From Hypericum androsaemum (lineage: Eukaryota > Streptophyta > Magnoliopsida > Malpighiales > Hypericaceae), in assembly GCA_963995505.1 (NCBI GenBank), contig OZ023184.1, forward strand, positions 12,540,308-12,604,307: DNA of 64,000 nt. The letters are read 5' to 3'. Made by a program: the position numbers and the translations under genes. Shown piece after piece: positions 1 through 11,610 of this stretch; the first letter of the stretch is position 1, and the number at the start of each line of letters is the position of its first letter. Under the pieces are notes generated by a model, which was not told where the DNA came from, ran no database searches, and was given only the letters and a program-made list of their open reading frames with translations.

Positions 1-1318
1 CTTGTAGATGCTCCTCAGAAACCTCAACTTGAAGGAGACTGACGAGGGAAGCTATTAGATCATCAAGCGGCAATATATCGCGGAATGTTGGGTCTATTGC
101 CATACATTTGGACATCACATGAGCAACCTCGGCCTGAAGTAGCATTGGTCCTTCTTTGAGGATTTCCTTAAACACTACAACTACCCCTGCTGCTACCAAA
201 TGTTCAATGCTACTCGATTTTTCTGCTATTACCCCTATTACCATGACACTGATCCATTTATCATATAAACTACCTCCTCTAAACAAATATAGGAGCCATG
301 AAACCTGTGCTCGGCCTTCCATTGTCAAAATTACCTCGTCAATGCCAAGAAAACGCAGTGAAAAGGCCACATCCTTCAATCCCTCATCAACGATCCAACA
401 TAAAGAGGGATCGTTCTTGACCAGAATTCTAAGTGTCTTAGCTGATGTAGCTACCATTCTGGCTTTCACTTCAGGTGACTTCTCGTTTCCATCATCCACA
501 ATCTTCTTCCTATTCGAGTTATGACTCGCAGCTCCTGTAGAAAAGAACGAATCTGATTTGTTGATATCAACAGGCATGAATTGAAGGCTGCTGGCAAGGG
601 AGCCTACTAGATCATGAAGTGGCAATTCAACCTGGATTGTTGGATCTATTGCCACAAATTTGGAGATCACATGGGCAACCTCAGCCTGAATTACCATTGG
701 ACCTTGTTTGAGGATTTCGGAAAACACCCCCATGACCCCTGCTTCCACCAAGTGTTCGACATCTCCCGATTGTTGTGGTATTGCCCCTAGTGTCATGACA
801 CTGATCAATTTATCATATATATTACCTTCTTTGAGCAAGTTTAGGAGCGATGATACCACAGCTTGGCCTCTAATGCCAAGATAGCGCAGTAAAATATCCA
901 CATTGTTCGATCTCCATGTATAGAATTCGGGGCGAGGGAGAGGCGGGAGAGACATACATGTATCGTGCAGGGATATCAGACCAAGCAGACCAAGCAACCT
1001 TTTAATATGGAACTCGGATATGTCCAACTCCCGCTCAGCCACTTCCTTGGGGAAAAGATTGGTCAACGGAACAAGGTAAGGTCGTCTGTGAGGCCTCTGG
1101 AGCAAGAAAGTGAATAGAGTGGTGGTCAGGTATCCTCCGCCCTTGTCGTCATGTTCGAAGATCAACTTGGACACCAAGCTGAGGCAATCAACTAGTGCTC
1201 CGAGTCTTGAAACTCGGTATCCATTTAGAAACTCTCTTCTTCCTGATTCCATGGCTACGTTTGCCAGCTCGATGCTTCTTGTTACAATCTGCATCCCACT
1301 TTCTTGTGTTTCAGCCAT
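1..1318 (-). CDS. Armadillo-like repeat protein, 5' part; continues beyond the left edge
   Basis: Reading the minus strand from the ATG at 1318 gives an open frame of about 439 codons to position 1 with no stop, so the gene continues outside the window. It starts MAETQESGMQ and is Leu/Val-rich and helical. Residues about 145-248 and 332-434 are two copies of one unit sharing phrases such as YDK-ISVM, EHLV-AGV, EIL-GPM and QAEVAHV-SK, as expected for stacked alpha-helical (ARM/HEAT) repeats. No signal peptide or membrane segment is seen. No intron is needed in the visible part. ARM-type repeats usually mediate protein-protein binding, but the specific family and role are not recognised. The start is the first ATG in frame after an AT-rich upstream region. 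Confidence is high for a real gene and moderate for the ARM label. Confidence 0.75.
   Translation of the reverse strand, partial: MAETQESGMQIVTRSIELANVAMESGRREFLNGYRVSRLGALVDCLSLVSKLIFEHDDKGGGYLTTTLFTFLLQRPHRRPYLVPLTNLFPKEVAERELDISEFHIKRLLGLLGLISLHDTCMSLPPLPRPEFYTWRSNNVDILLRYLGIRGQAVVSSLLNLLKEGNIYDKLISVMTLGAIPQQSGDVEHLVEAGVMGVFSEILKQGPMVIQAEVAHVISKFVAIDPTIQVELPLHDLVGSLASSLQFMPVDINKSDSFFSTGAASHNSNRKKIVDDGNEKSPEVKARMVATSAKTLRILVKNDPSLCWIVDEGLKDVAFSLRFLGIDEVILTMEGRAQVSWLLYLFRGGSLYDKWISVMVIGVIAEKSSSIEHLVAAGVVVVFKEILKEGPMLLQAEVAHVMSKCMAIDPTFRDILPLDDLIASLVSLLQVEVSEEHLQ
17..893 (-). repeat. Intragenic duplication of about 310 bp within the ARM-like gene
   Basis: Plus-strand segments around 17-323 and 575-893 align over most of their length, about 560 bp apart. 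Phrases such as 'ttgccacaaatttgg' in one copy and 'ttgccatacatttgg' in the other recur in the same order. The encoded proteins align without frame loss, so this is duplication of a protein repeat unit and not a transposon. Boundaries are approximate. Confidence 0.75.
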
Positions 1319-2285
1319 GGATGATGGGTATTTGGACGAGGTTAACGAATGAGGGTTTAGTTTGCAAAATGCAGACATATATGTGGGTTTCTGTCTTGGG
1401 GTAATCGCTCCCGATCGTGTTATTCGGCTCCATCCTTCAGCAATAAGCCAATAATCAATACTACGTCTCCGTCGGACGTTATCTTCAACGTTGAATTTCT
1501 GTTAAAATAACATTTTCAGCAAGAGATTTTGGTTAGAACTAAATAGCATTTCATACTTGTTCAAAAATTTAATATATGTATTTGAAATTAGTCCAATGAG
1601 AATTCTATTTTATTTTAAACCCGATAATTAACGCTGGACTACTAGGGACTTCAATGGGCCAAGTCGGATTCACTTGTTAGATCCAAATTTGATCCAAAAT
1701 TGTTCAATTGTTTGATTGTTAGGATTCAGATCCATGAAATCGGACAAAACCTAGTTTAGATTCTTGTATCCATTATTTAAAAAAGCTTAAAGTTCAAAAT
1801 ATTAAAGTAATAAAATGGTGTACCAAAATATTAAAGTAAGCAGTTCTTATTTATTTTAAAATTTTGGTTTGCAATAGTTTCTATGGTTAGCATGTAGTTC
1901 TCAATTATTAAAATTTAGTTATCTTTATATAGTTGAACTCTTCCATCTAAATTAATAACATTTATAAATTAATAAAAATTATGGTCCCGAGACCAGTGCT
2001 AAAATAATAACTGATATTTTTTAAAAATTTAGTAGTAAATCTTAATCTCTAATAATGCATAAAGTGATAGTTTCCAATAATTAGTTTGCGTTAAGTCTGC
2101 ATGTTAATAACCTTTTTTCCAATTTTGTTAAATTAAAATAATTTGAATTAAGAATTTAATACTTCTAAATGGTATACTTTTATATGTTAATAAACTTGCA
2201 ACGAGTCGGACCAATCAAATTAGAAAGGAGAAAAACAGGTCGTCTCCGGGTCCAATTAAAATATTTGCAAAATTGACTGGGTGAC
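1319..2285. other. AT-rich intergenic DNA upstream of the ARM-like gene
   Basis: No coding frame or structured repeat was found. It should contain the promoter and 5' UTR of the minus-strand ARM-like gene in its left part. The last 60-100 bases (from about 2226) resemble 41613-41680, so they belong to a dispersed repeat. Confidence 0.5.
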
Positions 2286-3460
2286 GGGTGACCATGGATC
2301 GAATTCAATCGAATATGTCGAATTCAAATTATCAAAATTATGATTCGTATTCAATTCATGTAAGGAAGAATTTAAATGCAAATTATATATGTCAACTTCG
2401 AATTGTATTCATTCGAATTAAAAAATATATTCTTTTTGAATTTGCTTTTTGAGTTTTTTTTAACTTTCCCGTGAAAGTACTTTCTCAACGTTCATCACTT
2501 GATCCAGAATAAGATAAGAGAAAAGCGATAAAAAAAATTGTATTAGAATCATGATATACCACATATTTTTCTTATCTTTGCTTGTTCCTCCTCTTAATGC
2601 GATAATATTACTAATAAAATGACTAATTATGTAAATAATAATATGACTAATTATGTAAAAAATAATATGACTAAAATAACTAATTAGTAAAACTTTGAGA
2701 GAAAATATTTATAGAGATCGAATTATCAATAGGGAGATTACATAATTGATATTGAATTATTTTAATTTGAAGAATGGAGAGGTAAAGAGAAATTTTGAAA
2801 TTTTAATTTTCCCTATTTTCTCTCTCTTTTAAAATTTGTCTTATATTGTTTGAAAGGTATATATTATTAATCATTATGATATATACATCCTATTAGAATA
2901 GTATTTTTCCTGCCATGTCAAAACGGGGTTACAATCATCGATTCTTTTAAAATCCTATCACAACAAAACCCATAGAAAAACAAATGCAAAATGGAAAAAG
3001 TAAATGTTTTTTGTTTCTGATGACTTCATTCAGCCACTTTTTTGTCGTCAATTTACCAAGAATCAAAACTTTTCCAAATTGTCATAATTTTGTACCGATA
3101 GGTCATCAAATGTGCCAAAGGGCATATAACATAGCGGCACAAGACATTGTAAATTTCAATGAGGTCCAAGGTTCAAGCTTTGACGTAGTGTAAAATTTTA
3201 CCTTTAAAAAAAAGTCATCAAATATTTTTTGGTCAAATTTGTCTTATTCTTATTATTTATTTATATATAATTTACCGAATTACTCGACAAATATAATTAA
3301 ATTTAATTCGCTAAATAATTTAACGAATTGACAAATTTATGATATAAGAATTCAAATCGATTCTTTTAAGTATGAATTTGAATCCGAATAAAAATTTATT
3401 TGAGTTAATTCAAATTTGAATCAATTTTTTAATCAAATCGAATTGAATCCGCATTCACCC
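2286..3460. mobile_element. hAT-like non-autonomous DNA transposon (candidate)
   Basis: The ends are imperfect inverted repeats: the left begins GGGTGACCATGGAT and the right, read in reverse complement, begins GGGTGAATGCGGAT; both then continue with AATTC-rich sequence. The flanks are tgggtgac on the left and taagtgac on the right, an 8-bp target duplication with two mismatches, the length made by hAT transposases. The related sequence at 41613-41745 runs across this point without the 1.17-kb insert and so serves as an empty site. The interior is AT-rich and encodes no transposase. Confidence 0.55.
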
Positions 3461-3990
3461 TAAGTGACTTGTAGAGTTTTTTTTTCGAATGACTAAAAAC
3501 CCTCGGGGAAAACAAGATTAGTGACCACCACAATTTTAGGAGAAGGATTTTATCTTGGCGAAGATAATTTTTTTGGGGAAATTACTCTAAATTTCCCAAC
3601 CTTTGGTCACCCTCTTCTAGGATTTTTGACGTTTGAAAAATGATTGTCCCATTTGATGATAATACTCTCGGATCCCTGGAGTCAAAATATTCATTTTTTT
3701 CCGGTGAACCCCCAATTAAAATGACCAAAATTATCCCAATTTTTTTAGCTCTAACCAAAAAACACAAAAAAAAACCCAAAAACAAGATCAAACTAACAAA
3801 AAAAATACAACCAAATTAAATTAGGGTAAATTACCCGCAATTTTAGGAGAAGGTTTTTTTTCTTGGTGAAGACAATTTTACGTGCGCCAAAAAACTTGCG
3901 TTTCTTTCTGTTAATAGAACTAATTAGAAGTTATGAGTTAATTAGGTTACTAATTTGTTGTTTTGTTTCGTGCAATTTTTGGAACTAGTG
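3461..3990. repeat. Dispersed repeat, also present at 41665-41745
   Basis: The phrase at 3495-3550 (aaaaccctcggggaaaacaag, then accaccacaattttaggagaagg, quoted in parts) recurs nearly unchanged at about 41693-41745. Part of it recurs again at 3831-3860. Together with 2226-2285 it is one repeat unit split by the hAT-like insert. No coding sequence was found in it. Confidence 0.5.
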
Positions 3991-4006
3991 GTTGAGGAAT
4001 AGGGAC

Positions 4007-4513
4007 ATGAAGCATAGTGGCCAGGCTGTTGTGCTCCTCAACTGGCTGTTTCTCGACGAATTCCTCTTCCAGTATATCGCTGCGGACTTGGCGGACGTTA
4101 TCAGGAGGATGGACGACCGGCACATTGCTCTTGGCTGGTGCATTTTGGCGCGCAGTCTCGTGGAGTACGAGAGCTTCACGGATCAGTATATGCTTACTGG
4201 TAACTGGCATGTTTTTGTTAATTTCTTGTTGAACCGAGTCCTGCGTGGGAAATAGACAACTTGATATCCCTTATAATTTCTGTGGTGTGTTAGGTATAAG
4301 GGATAATTACACCGCTTTGCTGAAGATTCTCTGCTCGTGTATCCCTCGGCTGTCACAAATAGTATGTGAAGGAAGGTATTGATTTACGCAAGTGCTTCAT
4401 TAGTTTCTTGATTTATATTTTAATTAATGGTCTGGCTTTTAACTTGTGGATATTTGATGGTTTAGCACCTTGCAGGATGGTTATGAGCTGCCATCCCGCC
4501 TGGCGTTGTCAGC
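4007..4513 (+). pseudogene. THADA-homologue (DUF2428-type) gene fragment, three exons
   Basis: Three pieces join in frame across GT-AG introns: 4007-4199, 4294-4375 and 4466-about 4513. The first encodes HSGQAVVLLNWLF, then a segment with DEFLFQ, DDRHIALGWCILARSLVEYE and DQYMLTG. The second gives NYTALLKILCSCIPRLSQIV and the third STLQDGYELPSRLALSA. This order and wording match the plant homologue of thyroid adenoma-associated protein (THADA), a large HEAT-repeat protein of about 2200 residues related to yeast Trm732, a tRNA 2'-O-methylation partner. Only about 110 residues are present, similarity stops abruptly after LSA, and nothing of the family lies on either side. It is probably a duplicated or captured fragment. 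Intron phases (1 and 2) are intact, so it came from DNA and not from mRNA. Confidence 0.75.
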
Positions 4514-4884
4514 TATTCTGTTGCTTGTTTGTGTACCTCTAAAATTTGGAAACTTTTTGCTAAAGTGTTTAAAACCCATTTGGTCTGTAGTTATCCCCTG
4601 TGCATAGATGAGGCACCTATTGAGTTGCTTACCAATTGATCTTATCTTGCAGCATTACTCAAAAACTCATGATGACCAATTACTCAAATGTCATAATCCT
4701 CTCAAGTATTTCAAATGTCTACTATTTGTACTTAGATGACCAATTACAGAATGATCCTCTAACTATTTGCTATTACAACCAAGTACCCCACATGTTACAA
4801 CTAGCTAAGTCAAGCTTGTCTAAAATCTACTACTAAATCGTGACAGGTTGTCTAGAGGCCCCAGTACCCGCTTTGGCACCAACT
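4514..4884. other. Unassigned sequence between the THADA fragment and an LTR piece
   Basis: No coding signal was recognised. The 66-residue frame at 4636-4836 has no family features. The right end runs into LTR-like sequence. Confidence 0.4.
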
Positions 4885-5715
4885 TTTCCTAGTTTATAAA
4901 GAGAAGCTCCTTGTTGACTAGGAAATAAGTTGATCACCTGGAGGGAAAGCTAACTCGGACCGCGACGAGGATGGTGCTATACGCGCTTGCGCACGCGCAC
5001 GTGCGTATGGCGCATTAGACGCAGGTCGCAATGGGGACTTTGTGGCACACTTCGCACGTGCGCATCGTCGCGAGGAGCTGGAGGAGCCTTAAGTATTTTG
5101 CCCTGATCTGGAGAGAGCTGCGCAGCTATCGAAGTGACGAGGAGCTGCGAGCACCTTCCAGGATGGCCACCGAAGAGGCACGAAGGGTTGGAATGTTCAG
5201 GAGACTTCCAGAAGGCCGAAGGGTTGCGAGATCCCTCGCGAAAGGGCGCCAGCGCAGTCTGGGCGTGCCTGGAAGGATTCAGAAGCCACCGAAGGGCCAC
5301 GAGCGCAGCCAGCCAGCCAGCTGGCCGAACGGATGCGTCCCTTCGGAGTGGCTGCTTCCCTGCCTCCTCCAACCTATAAATAGGCTTGCCCCCTTGCCAT
5401 TTTCCTCATCCCAGCAGCAAGTGCATCCATAAGCATTGTTGTCTTCTCCTCTCCCTCGTTCTTCACTTACAAGTCCGTCCGAAAGTTCTGGGTATATAAG
5501 GATTCGCCCAAAAGTTTTGAGATACGTGTGCAACGTTCTTGGAAATGCCCTAACAGTCGTTGTATCTTGGGGACGATTGCCGAAGCCCGTACCGCACTGA
5601 AATATACAGGGCAATATTGTCTTACGGAGAAAGTGTCCAATACTTGCCTCGACTGCCGTAGATCCTAATCAAGTACACCAACCCTCCGAAACACCACAGT
5701 AGCAAGATGATTTAG
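4885..5715 (+). mobile_element. Degenerate Copia LTR plus leader, same family as the LTR at 42263
   Basis: This stretch aligns with 42370-43118. Both have 'ttgactaggaaataagttga', a GC-rich U3 with 'gcgcatcgtcgcgagg', the TATA region 'cctataaataggc' (TATA at 5375-5382), and the transcript-start region 'cttggggacgattgcc'. The first about 110 bases of the complete LTR and everything past the leader are missing, so it is truncated at both ends. No gag follows. Open frames here are chance products of its GC-rich U3. Confidence 0.7.
5375..5382 (+). promoter_or_regulatory. TATA box of the degenerate LTR
   Basis: Tataaata lies inside 'cctataaataggc', identical in wording to the TATA region at about 42792 in the related LTR, and about 190 bases before the conserved 'cttggggacgattgcc' block. 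Confidence 0.6.
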
Positions 5716-5727
5716 AACCCTGGATTG

Positions 5728-5965
5728 TCACAATTTTAAGAAGCCTATTAAGGTTACCTAGTCGGGAGGGTGCACGGAAGGTGCCCGACCCTACTTCCAA
5801 TTTATCTAGCCTCTCCGATTGCTTGACTCGCCCCATTTTAAAACTACAAAAAATATCCTAGATCTACACAACTAGCTTGATCTCGCGACCTCTAAGCCCG
5901 TTCGCTGTGTTTGACAACTCTTATTTACTCATTGCTGCCGTAGGGTGTTGAAAATTCCTCCTATG
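5728..5965 (-). mobile_element. Remnant related to the Gypsy-type LTR at 22567-22925
   Basis: The run containing 'cctagatctac', 'ttgatct-gc-acctct' and 'ctgtgtt-ga' follows the same order and spacing as 22790-22915. The ends are lost. Orientation is inferred from that copy. Confidence 0.4.
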
Positions 5966-6406
5966 TGATAATCTTGATAAAGTAATTTATTCTATTCTAG
6001 AAGTTACATTAATTCTATTAAACTTTATAACTTACCTTGATTAGGAAAACTTCCTTAAAATGCTATTAATTTGAAAATTGCAATTAATTTGATCCATCGC
6101 TCTACATGTAATGTCTCATATGTTGCTATCTTTAATAGGAAATGTAAATAGGAAATGTAATTAGTAAGACATATTGGATCATACTTTAATATCTTTTTTA
6201 GAAATTTCATTAATTCTATTCACATTTATAACTTACCTTAATTAGAAAACTTTCCATAAATGTAATTCATTTTTAAAAATGCAATTAATTTGATCACTCT
6301 CTCTACATTTCAGGTCTTATATATCTATGTGTATATATATTAACTCGTGAATTGAAAAACTACAATAACAAATTTTAGTATTGACGAGAGTCATATTATC
6401 TAAAAG
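5966..6406. other. Upstream region of the neprosin gene
   Basis: AT-rich. Two similar stretches (about 5990-6100 and 6190-6310, both with 'aattctatt...ttataacttacctt-attag') show a local duplication of about 200 bp. 'Gtatatatatta' at 6331 is a possible TATA element 76 bases before the ATG. Confidence 0.4.
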
Positions 6407-9400
6407 ATGACTTCTTGTTGGTGCACTACGAAACAACCATTTGCAAATATCTTTTTGTGCGTCCTTCTTATTACGTCTTGTCGTGTGTTTTCTGCAGAAT
6501 TGAACAAGACGTTTCAAAAAGTAGATGACGTAGAGAAGATGAAAATGATAAGGAAATACCTCCTTAAGATGAATAAGCCTGCCGAGAAGACTATAAAAGT
6601 ATATCCTTATAATTTTTAGATTTTTGTCCTTAATTGTTTTTCATTTTACATCAGGATAAATATCGATAATTCTATTTTAAAATGTAGAGTCGTGATGGTG
6701 ATCTTATAGATTGTATTTTATTTCACAATCAACTAGCCTTTGATCATCCCCTTTTAAGAGGAAAGATACCAAAGGTAATCAAAACTTTTATCGTTTATTA
6801 GACGCAGTGGAACTATTTTTCGATCCTTAACAAAATTTTGATTATTTGATGAGATCTTTGTATCTTGAATATTTAGGAGCTACCGAGAAGATCACATGAG
6901 TTTAATCCAACGAAGTCTTTTCAATCATGGAATGCGAACGGTGAGAAATGTCCAGAAGGAACAATTCCAATAAGAAGAATAACAAAGGAAGAAGTTTTAA
7001 GAGCTACTTCTCTTGAAAGATTTGGAATGAAACCAGATAAAGTTCTGAATACCAATGCGGTTAGTTCAGATGTTCCTAGTTGTTCTATTTTATTTGTCAA
7101 AACTATGGATTTTTCGTTAGTTTTATTGTTATTTATAGTTAGCATGTGTGTGAGAGTTGGATTTGCCGTTATTTTATTATTTCAATCTACATTTGCACTT
7201 ATGAATTGATGTAATGATGTTTAAGAATGTACTCGTCTAGTATACAAAATAAATTACTAAAAGGAAGGCATTATTTAAATATATTTTTGTCGATTATCTA
7301 AATGTAATTTAGATTATAAATGATGAGAGATCCAATTAATGACATGTTTTTGTGTTCTTTAATTGCATAGTCATGCATTGCGGTACTTTTTCATTTGTAG
7401 CAAATCCAGTGGTCTAAACAATGTTGTACATGTTGGAGTAGTCATTCATTAGAATTTTATTTACCAAATTAACTAACTTAATCTTTGAATAGATTATACG
7501 AGCACTTTAGCCAAAAGGTTGGGCTCAAATAATCAAGATTTATTATCTTTATAATCATCAATATATATGATATAGTTCTCTATTAGCATCATGAGCATAT
7601 AACCGTTATTTATTTTGTAAGAAAAAATTACTAATGCCATTAATACAAGGTTCAGAATTGTAGAAATTTGATGTTAATTCCAGAAGAGGACAATATACTT
7701 CAAAAATCTTGGTTATTTGTATTCCTTTTTGACATCCCATATATGAAAATCTTCTTAAAAAAATAACTCGAGCTACTGAAATCTTTGATTTTTGTTAACC
7801 CTCAGACCATTGTTCTTCCTCATTTCCTTTTCAGCTACTCTTGTAGCCAAGTCAACCTAATATAGTCTTCCAAAATTATAGCAAGCGACAATTTGTATGA
7901 AATATAGAAAATCAAACTGGGGAACTTTAGAGAATTTTTTATTATAAATAATCCTTTTTATGATAAATTTGTATTATTATTTTAAATTGGTCCTAGTTAT
8001 AAGCGATATTGTTAAGATATTTATTATTGATGATCGAGGTTACTTAGATAGCAAGTCGACTAATTTTTGGCATTTTTCATAATTTGGAGCATTTTATGTA
8101 GAATACGTTTAGCGCAAAGTATTGATATGTACTTATCTAAAATATGAGTTTTTTAAATGGAATTTTTTAATATAGTTTCAATTTTTTTATGGACTTGCTA
8201 AATTTCATTTTGTTTTGTATCTCATTGGCTTATAGATTGCATTTGGAGCTATTGGCCCAGGAAGATATTTTGGAGGATCAGTAGCTATCAACATTTGGTC
8301 ACCTGAAGTGTTTGTCCAAACGGACTCCAGTTCGTCTAAAATTTGGATCGTTTGTAGTAAAGAAAATTTTACCAGTATTGAAGCTGGTTGGCTAGTAAGT
8401 ATTTTCGTATTTTTTAAAGACTAACTAGTAAGTACATTTCTATTTCTTACGAGATTTTTTGTATTTGCAGGTGTATCCATATCTATACGGTGACAACAAA
8501 CCACGACTCTTTGTATATTGGACAGTGAGTACGCAAGTTTAAAATCTATGACATATGTTAATTGCATGCTCTTTGGACAACAAATAGTGTGCTTTCCCTT
8601 TTTTTGTTGATTAATTTTTTTATTATTTTGGTATCAGGTTGATATGACTTATTTAGAGGAAAGATGTTTTCAGTAATCTATTTTTTATAAATTAGTGTAA
8701 CATGAGAGTAAGGTGTTTTTGGCGTTATTCATTTTATTCGCATTTTATATAAAGAGTATTTTTATTTTTGAATAATGAAATATTTTTATTGATAAAATTA
8801 TAAGGTTGATTCGTACAAGAGCACTGGATGCTACAATTTGTATTGCTCTGGCTTTGTTCACACAAATCCGAATATTGCTCTTGGAAGTGCCTTTCAATTT
8901 TCGTCTACTTTTGGTGGTGTTCAACACCAGTACACCGTAGCAATTGAGAAGGTAAAAATGCATTACCAGACTAAGTTTCTACAAATAATTGATTATCATT
9001 GGTTTACTAGAAATTTTTGTTTGTGTAGTATATATAAAAACAAGATCCATGTAGTTTGGCCTATTGTACTCTAGGATCCTTTACAAGGTTACAGTTAACT
9101 AATAGATCATTTTATGACCATATTACATCTTGATTGTTTTAAAAATAGAAATTTTCATTTTAATTTACCAGAGACCTTATTATAACACAGTATGATGCAA
9201 AAATTCGGGCATGTAGGTCTAGAGAGTAAATGATTATGCAAATATAAAGAAAGAACGTCAGAATTATTTTATAAAAATATTTATGCAAATAGCAATAACT
9301 TAAGATTGTTCACGGTTTAATTATTCTCATCAAACTATTTTGTGCAGGACCAAGCTACTGGACACTGGATACTATATGGAGAGAAATCAGAGATTGGATA

Positions 9401-9731
9401 TTGGCCATCTGAGTTGGTACCCGATCTGACAGATTATGAACCTATTGTATCTTTTGGTGGAGAAATAATCAATAACAATCCTGGAGGTGCCCATACAACA
9501 ATCCAAATGGGAAGTGGACATTTTCCTTCGGAAGGATATCGGAGAGCTGCTTATATAGGCAACATTCAAGTTCTTGATCAATACAGTAAACCTACTTCAA
9601 CGTCCGAATTGCGTACCGTAGTTTCTGATCCTAATTGTTATAATGCATATATACCTCCACCGGATCATGACCCCCAGCTTGGTGTCCACATCTTATACGG
9701 AGGGCCCGGACAAGAGGCTTCTTGCCTCTGA
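6407..9731 (+). CDS. Neprosin-domain (DUF239) protein, putative secreted glutamic peptidase, seven exons
   Basis: Exons read at 6407-6598, 6688-6774, 6877-7059, 8236-8394, 8471-8524, 8805-8951 and 9348-9731. All introns are phase 0 with GT-AG ends, giving 401 residues. Residues 1-30 form a signal peptide (hydrophobic FANIFLCVLLITSC). Residues about 31-120 match the neprosin activation peptide (KMIRKYLLKMNKP, DCILFHNQLAFDHPLL), followed by CPEGTIPIRR. The neprosin domain follows with GRYFGGSVAINIW, the SIEAGW motif holding a candidate catalytic Glu (residue 203), YPYLYGD, TGCYNL-C-GFV, GYWPSEL (291-297) and TQMGSGHFPSEGY-like wording (here IQMGSGHFPSEGY). Nepenthes neprosin is a proline-cleaving enzyme of this family; most plant members have unknown roles. 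Length and domain order are normal, and no frame damage is seen. The enzyme should act in the cell wall or vacuole after propeptide removal. Confidence 0.93.
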
Positions 9732-10576
9732 AAGGAAGTTACCGAATAGAGAGTAAAATTCTGGTAGAAATTTGTTTGTGAAGTTGAAGAAAATAAATAA
9801 TATGTTATGATGGCAGTAATCTCCTCAGTTTGTAATGTGGAAAAATGAAGCATCAGATTTTATCATTCGATATTTTGCAAACAGATTCTCGAATTTTTTT
9901 AATCTAGTCTTTCAATAGTTTCCCCAAATTTCTTGAGATATTATAAAATATGACAAAGTACGCATATGGTTTGAGTTAATCAGCACTTGGGTACACTAGT
10001 TTGGATAATTTGAGTGAATTGAGGATGGAAAAAAGAAAGGACGTAATTTTTTTATTAAGTTCCATAAGTTCAACATTTAAAAAGTCAAAAATCTCAAACA
10101 TTCTTCATATTTCTTCCATTTTTCTCTTTTTCATATTTTTTTATTTACAACCAACAATCGTCTCTCTTTTTGAGCATTGGATTAGGTGCTGCCTCTAATA
10201 GGAGTGGCACAACATCCAGAGTAAAATGAGAATCATTGATTTAGACGCATGTGATAATCGAACGGCTAAAGGGAATCACGCATAAGAGTAAGGGTATTGT
10301 GCATTTTCCTTAATGGCATCCTTATCCAAAAGGAAAATATTTTTCAAGAATTATGAGATTTCTCTAGAAACAATGAGATTTTGTTTGTTTTTATTAATGA
10401 GTGTCTTTATACAATAAGAACATATTTCATGAAATTATGAGATTTTACTTTAATCAATAAGATTTTTTTTTATTTTCACTGTTGTATGTCTTTATCTAAT
10501 AATAAAATGTTTGATGGAAATTAGATTTCACTGTAATCATAGATATTTCTCTTATTTTCATAAATGAGTGCCTTTC
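9732..10576. other. Downstream region of the neprosin gene
   Basis: AT-rich. 'Aataaata' at about 9790 may serve polyadenylation. No further coding sequence was supported; the small frame at 10001-10198 is low-complexity. Confidence 0.4.
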
Positions 10577-10850
10577 AAATGGTGTGCTAGTATTTTTCAA
10601 AAGTCTGGGTCAACAAAATGGGGTGCCAGTGTTTCAAATTGTGTGCCAGTGTCCACAACAATGTGTGCTAGTGTCCAACATGATGTTCGAATGACCACAA
10701 CTTGGCGTGCTAGCTTCCAATATGGTGTACCAGTGTCCACAACATAGTGTACTAGTGTCTAACATGGTGTAACATTGTTCACAATATGTTGTGCACGTGT
10801 CCACAATATGGAGTGCAGTGTTTCCAAATTATGTGAGTGTTCGCTGATAG
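10577..10850 (+). repeat. Degenerate minisatellite, unit about 20 bp (gtgtgccagtgtccacaaca)
   Basis: About 13 diverged units of the form 'atggtgtgctagtgtccaac' / 'atggtgtaccagtgtccac' run in tandem. Units differ by substitutions and one- to three-base indels, which points to age. No open frame is maintained. Confidence 0.75.
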
Positions 10851-11457
10851 GGGTAAATTCAATGAATAATCTACCTAACCTATGTAAATAGTATAGCGAA
10901 TTAGTAGGATTCATACTGAGAGATCGGCAATAAAATTTAATCTAATGCTTAGATTACGGCGGACACAGTAGCTTTGTAGAGAATAAAATAACCTAAAGCA
11001 AACAAAGTAAAAGAAGTAGAAACGAAACGAATCGAAACGTAAATAATAGGAATATAAATGATAACTCAATCAATGATGAAGATGAGCACGGTACCCTAAC
11101 ATGTTGACAGATTCAATTATGGATTTATCATGGAATGGTATTCAAAGATTCCTAAGGTACTAGCAATAATAAATGGGTGCTAGGCAACTACCAAAGCTAT
11201 TAACAGCATAACTGATAAATCTAAAGTGTGAGGCAATGATCTAGATTTATCATTCATTATGTTCCTCCATACGAATCACCTAACAGAGTCTCATCCATCA
11301 GACTGAAAAATGTATTACTCGGTTTTTTTTGCATCTCTACGTCTGTTAGGATAGTAGTTTGGCTAAAGATCATATAATCACTTCATATTATTAATCTGGA
11401 ACCAATAACATAAACATAATCTTCCTAGGGTGCGAGACAACAACCTAGGTGTATCAG
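10851..11457. other. Probable decayed LTR-retrotransposon sequence
   Basis: Wording such as 'gtaccctaacatg' and 'aacctaaagcaaacaaagtaaa' is like the LTR and leader text of plant Gypsy elements, but no termini, primer site or coding domain could be placed. Confidence 0.3.
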
Positions 11458-11610
11458 TGTACGCGCCTCTTAGGAAATTGAGAGATCATTGTACGTGAAG
11501 GTTGCATCGGCGCACGCGTCCTTTGGAAAATTGGATTCTCAATATACGTGAAGGTTGCATCGGCGTACGCATCCTTTGGGAAATTGGATTCTCAACATAC
11601 GTGAAGGACT
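11458..11610 (+). repeat. Tandem repeat, three units of about 52 bp
   Basis: Units share 'tacgtgaaggttgcatcggcg', quoted here in two parts as tacgtgaaggttg and catcggcg, followed by 'acgc-tcctttgg-aaattgg'. Related 'gtgctagtgtacgcgtcc' units occur twice at about 16885-16970, on the far side of the Copia element. Confidence 0.7.

Noticed and set aside
156..1404. Plus-strand frames at 156-524, 1110-1352 and 1195-1404
   Set aside because: They are antisense shadows of the ARM-like gene.
4977..5614. Overlapping 111-133 codon frames on both strands
   Set aside because: This is GC-rich Copia LTR sequence, shared with the LTR at 42263.
10560..10850. Short regular repeats considered as a CRISPR-like array
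   Set aside because: There are no constant repeats with unique spacers; units are directly adjacent and diverged, and the genome is a plant's.
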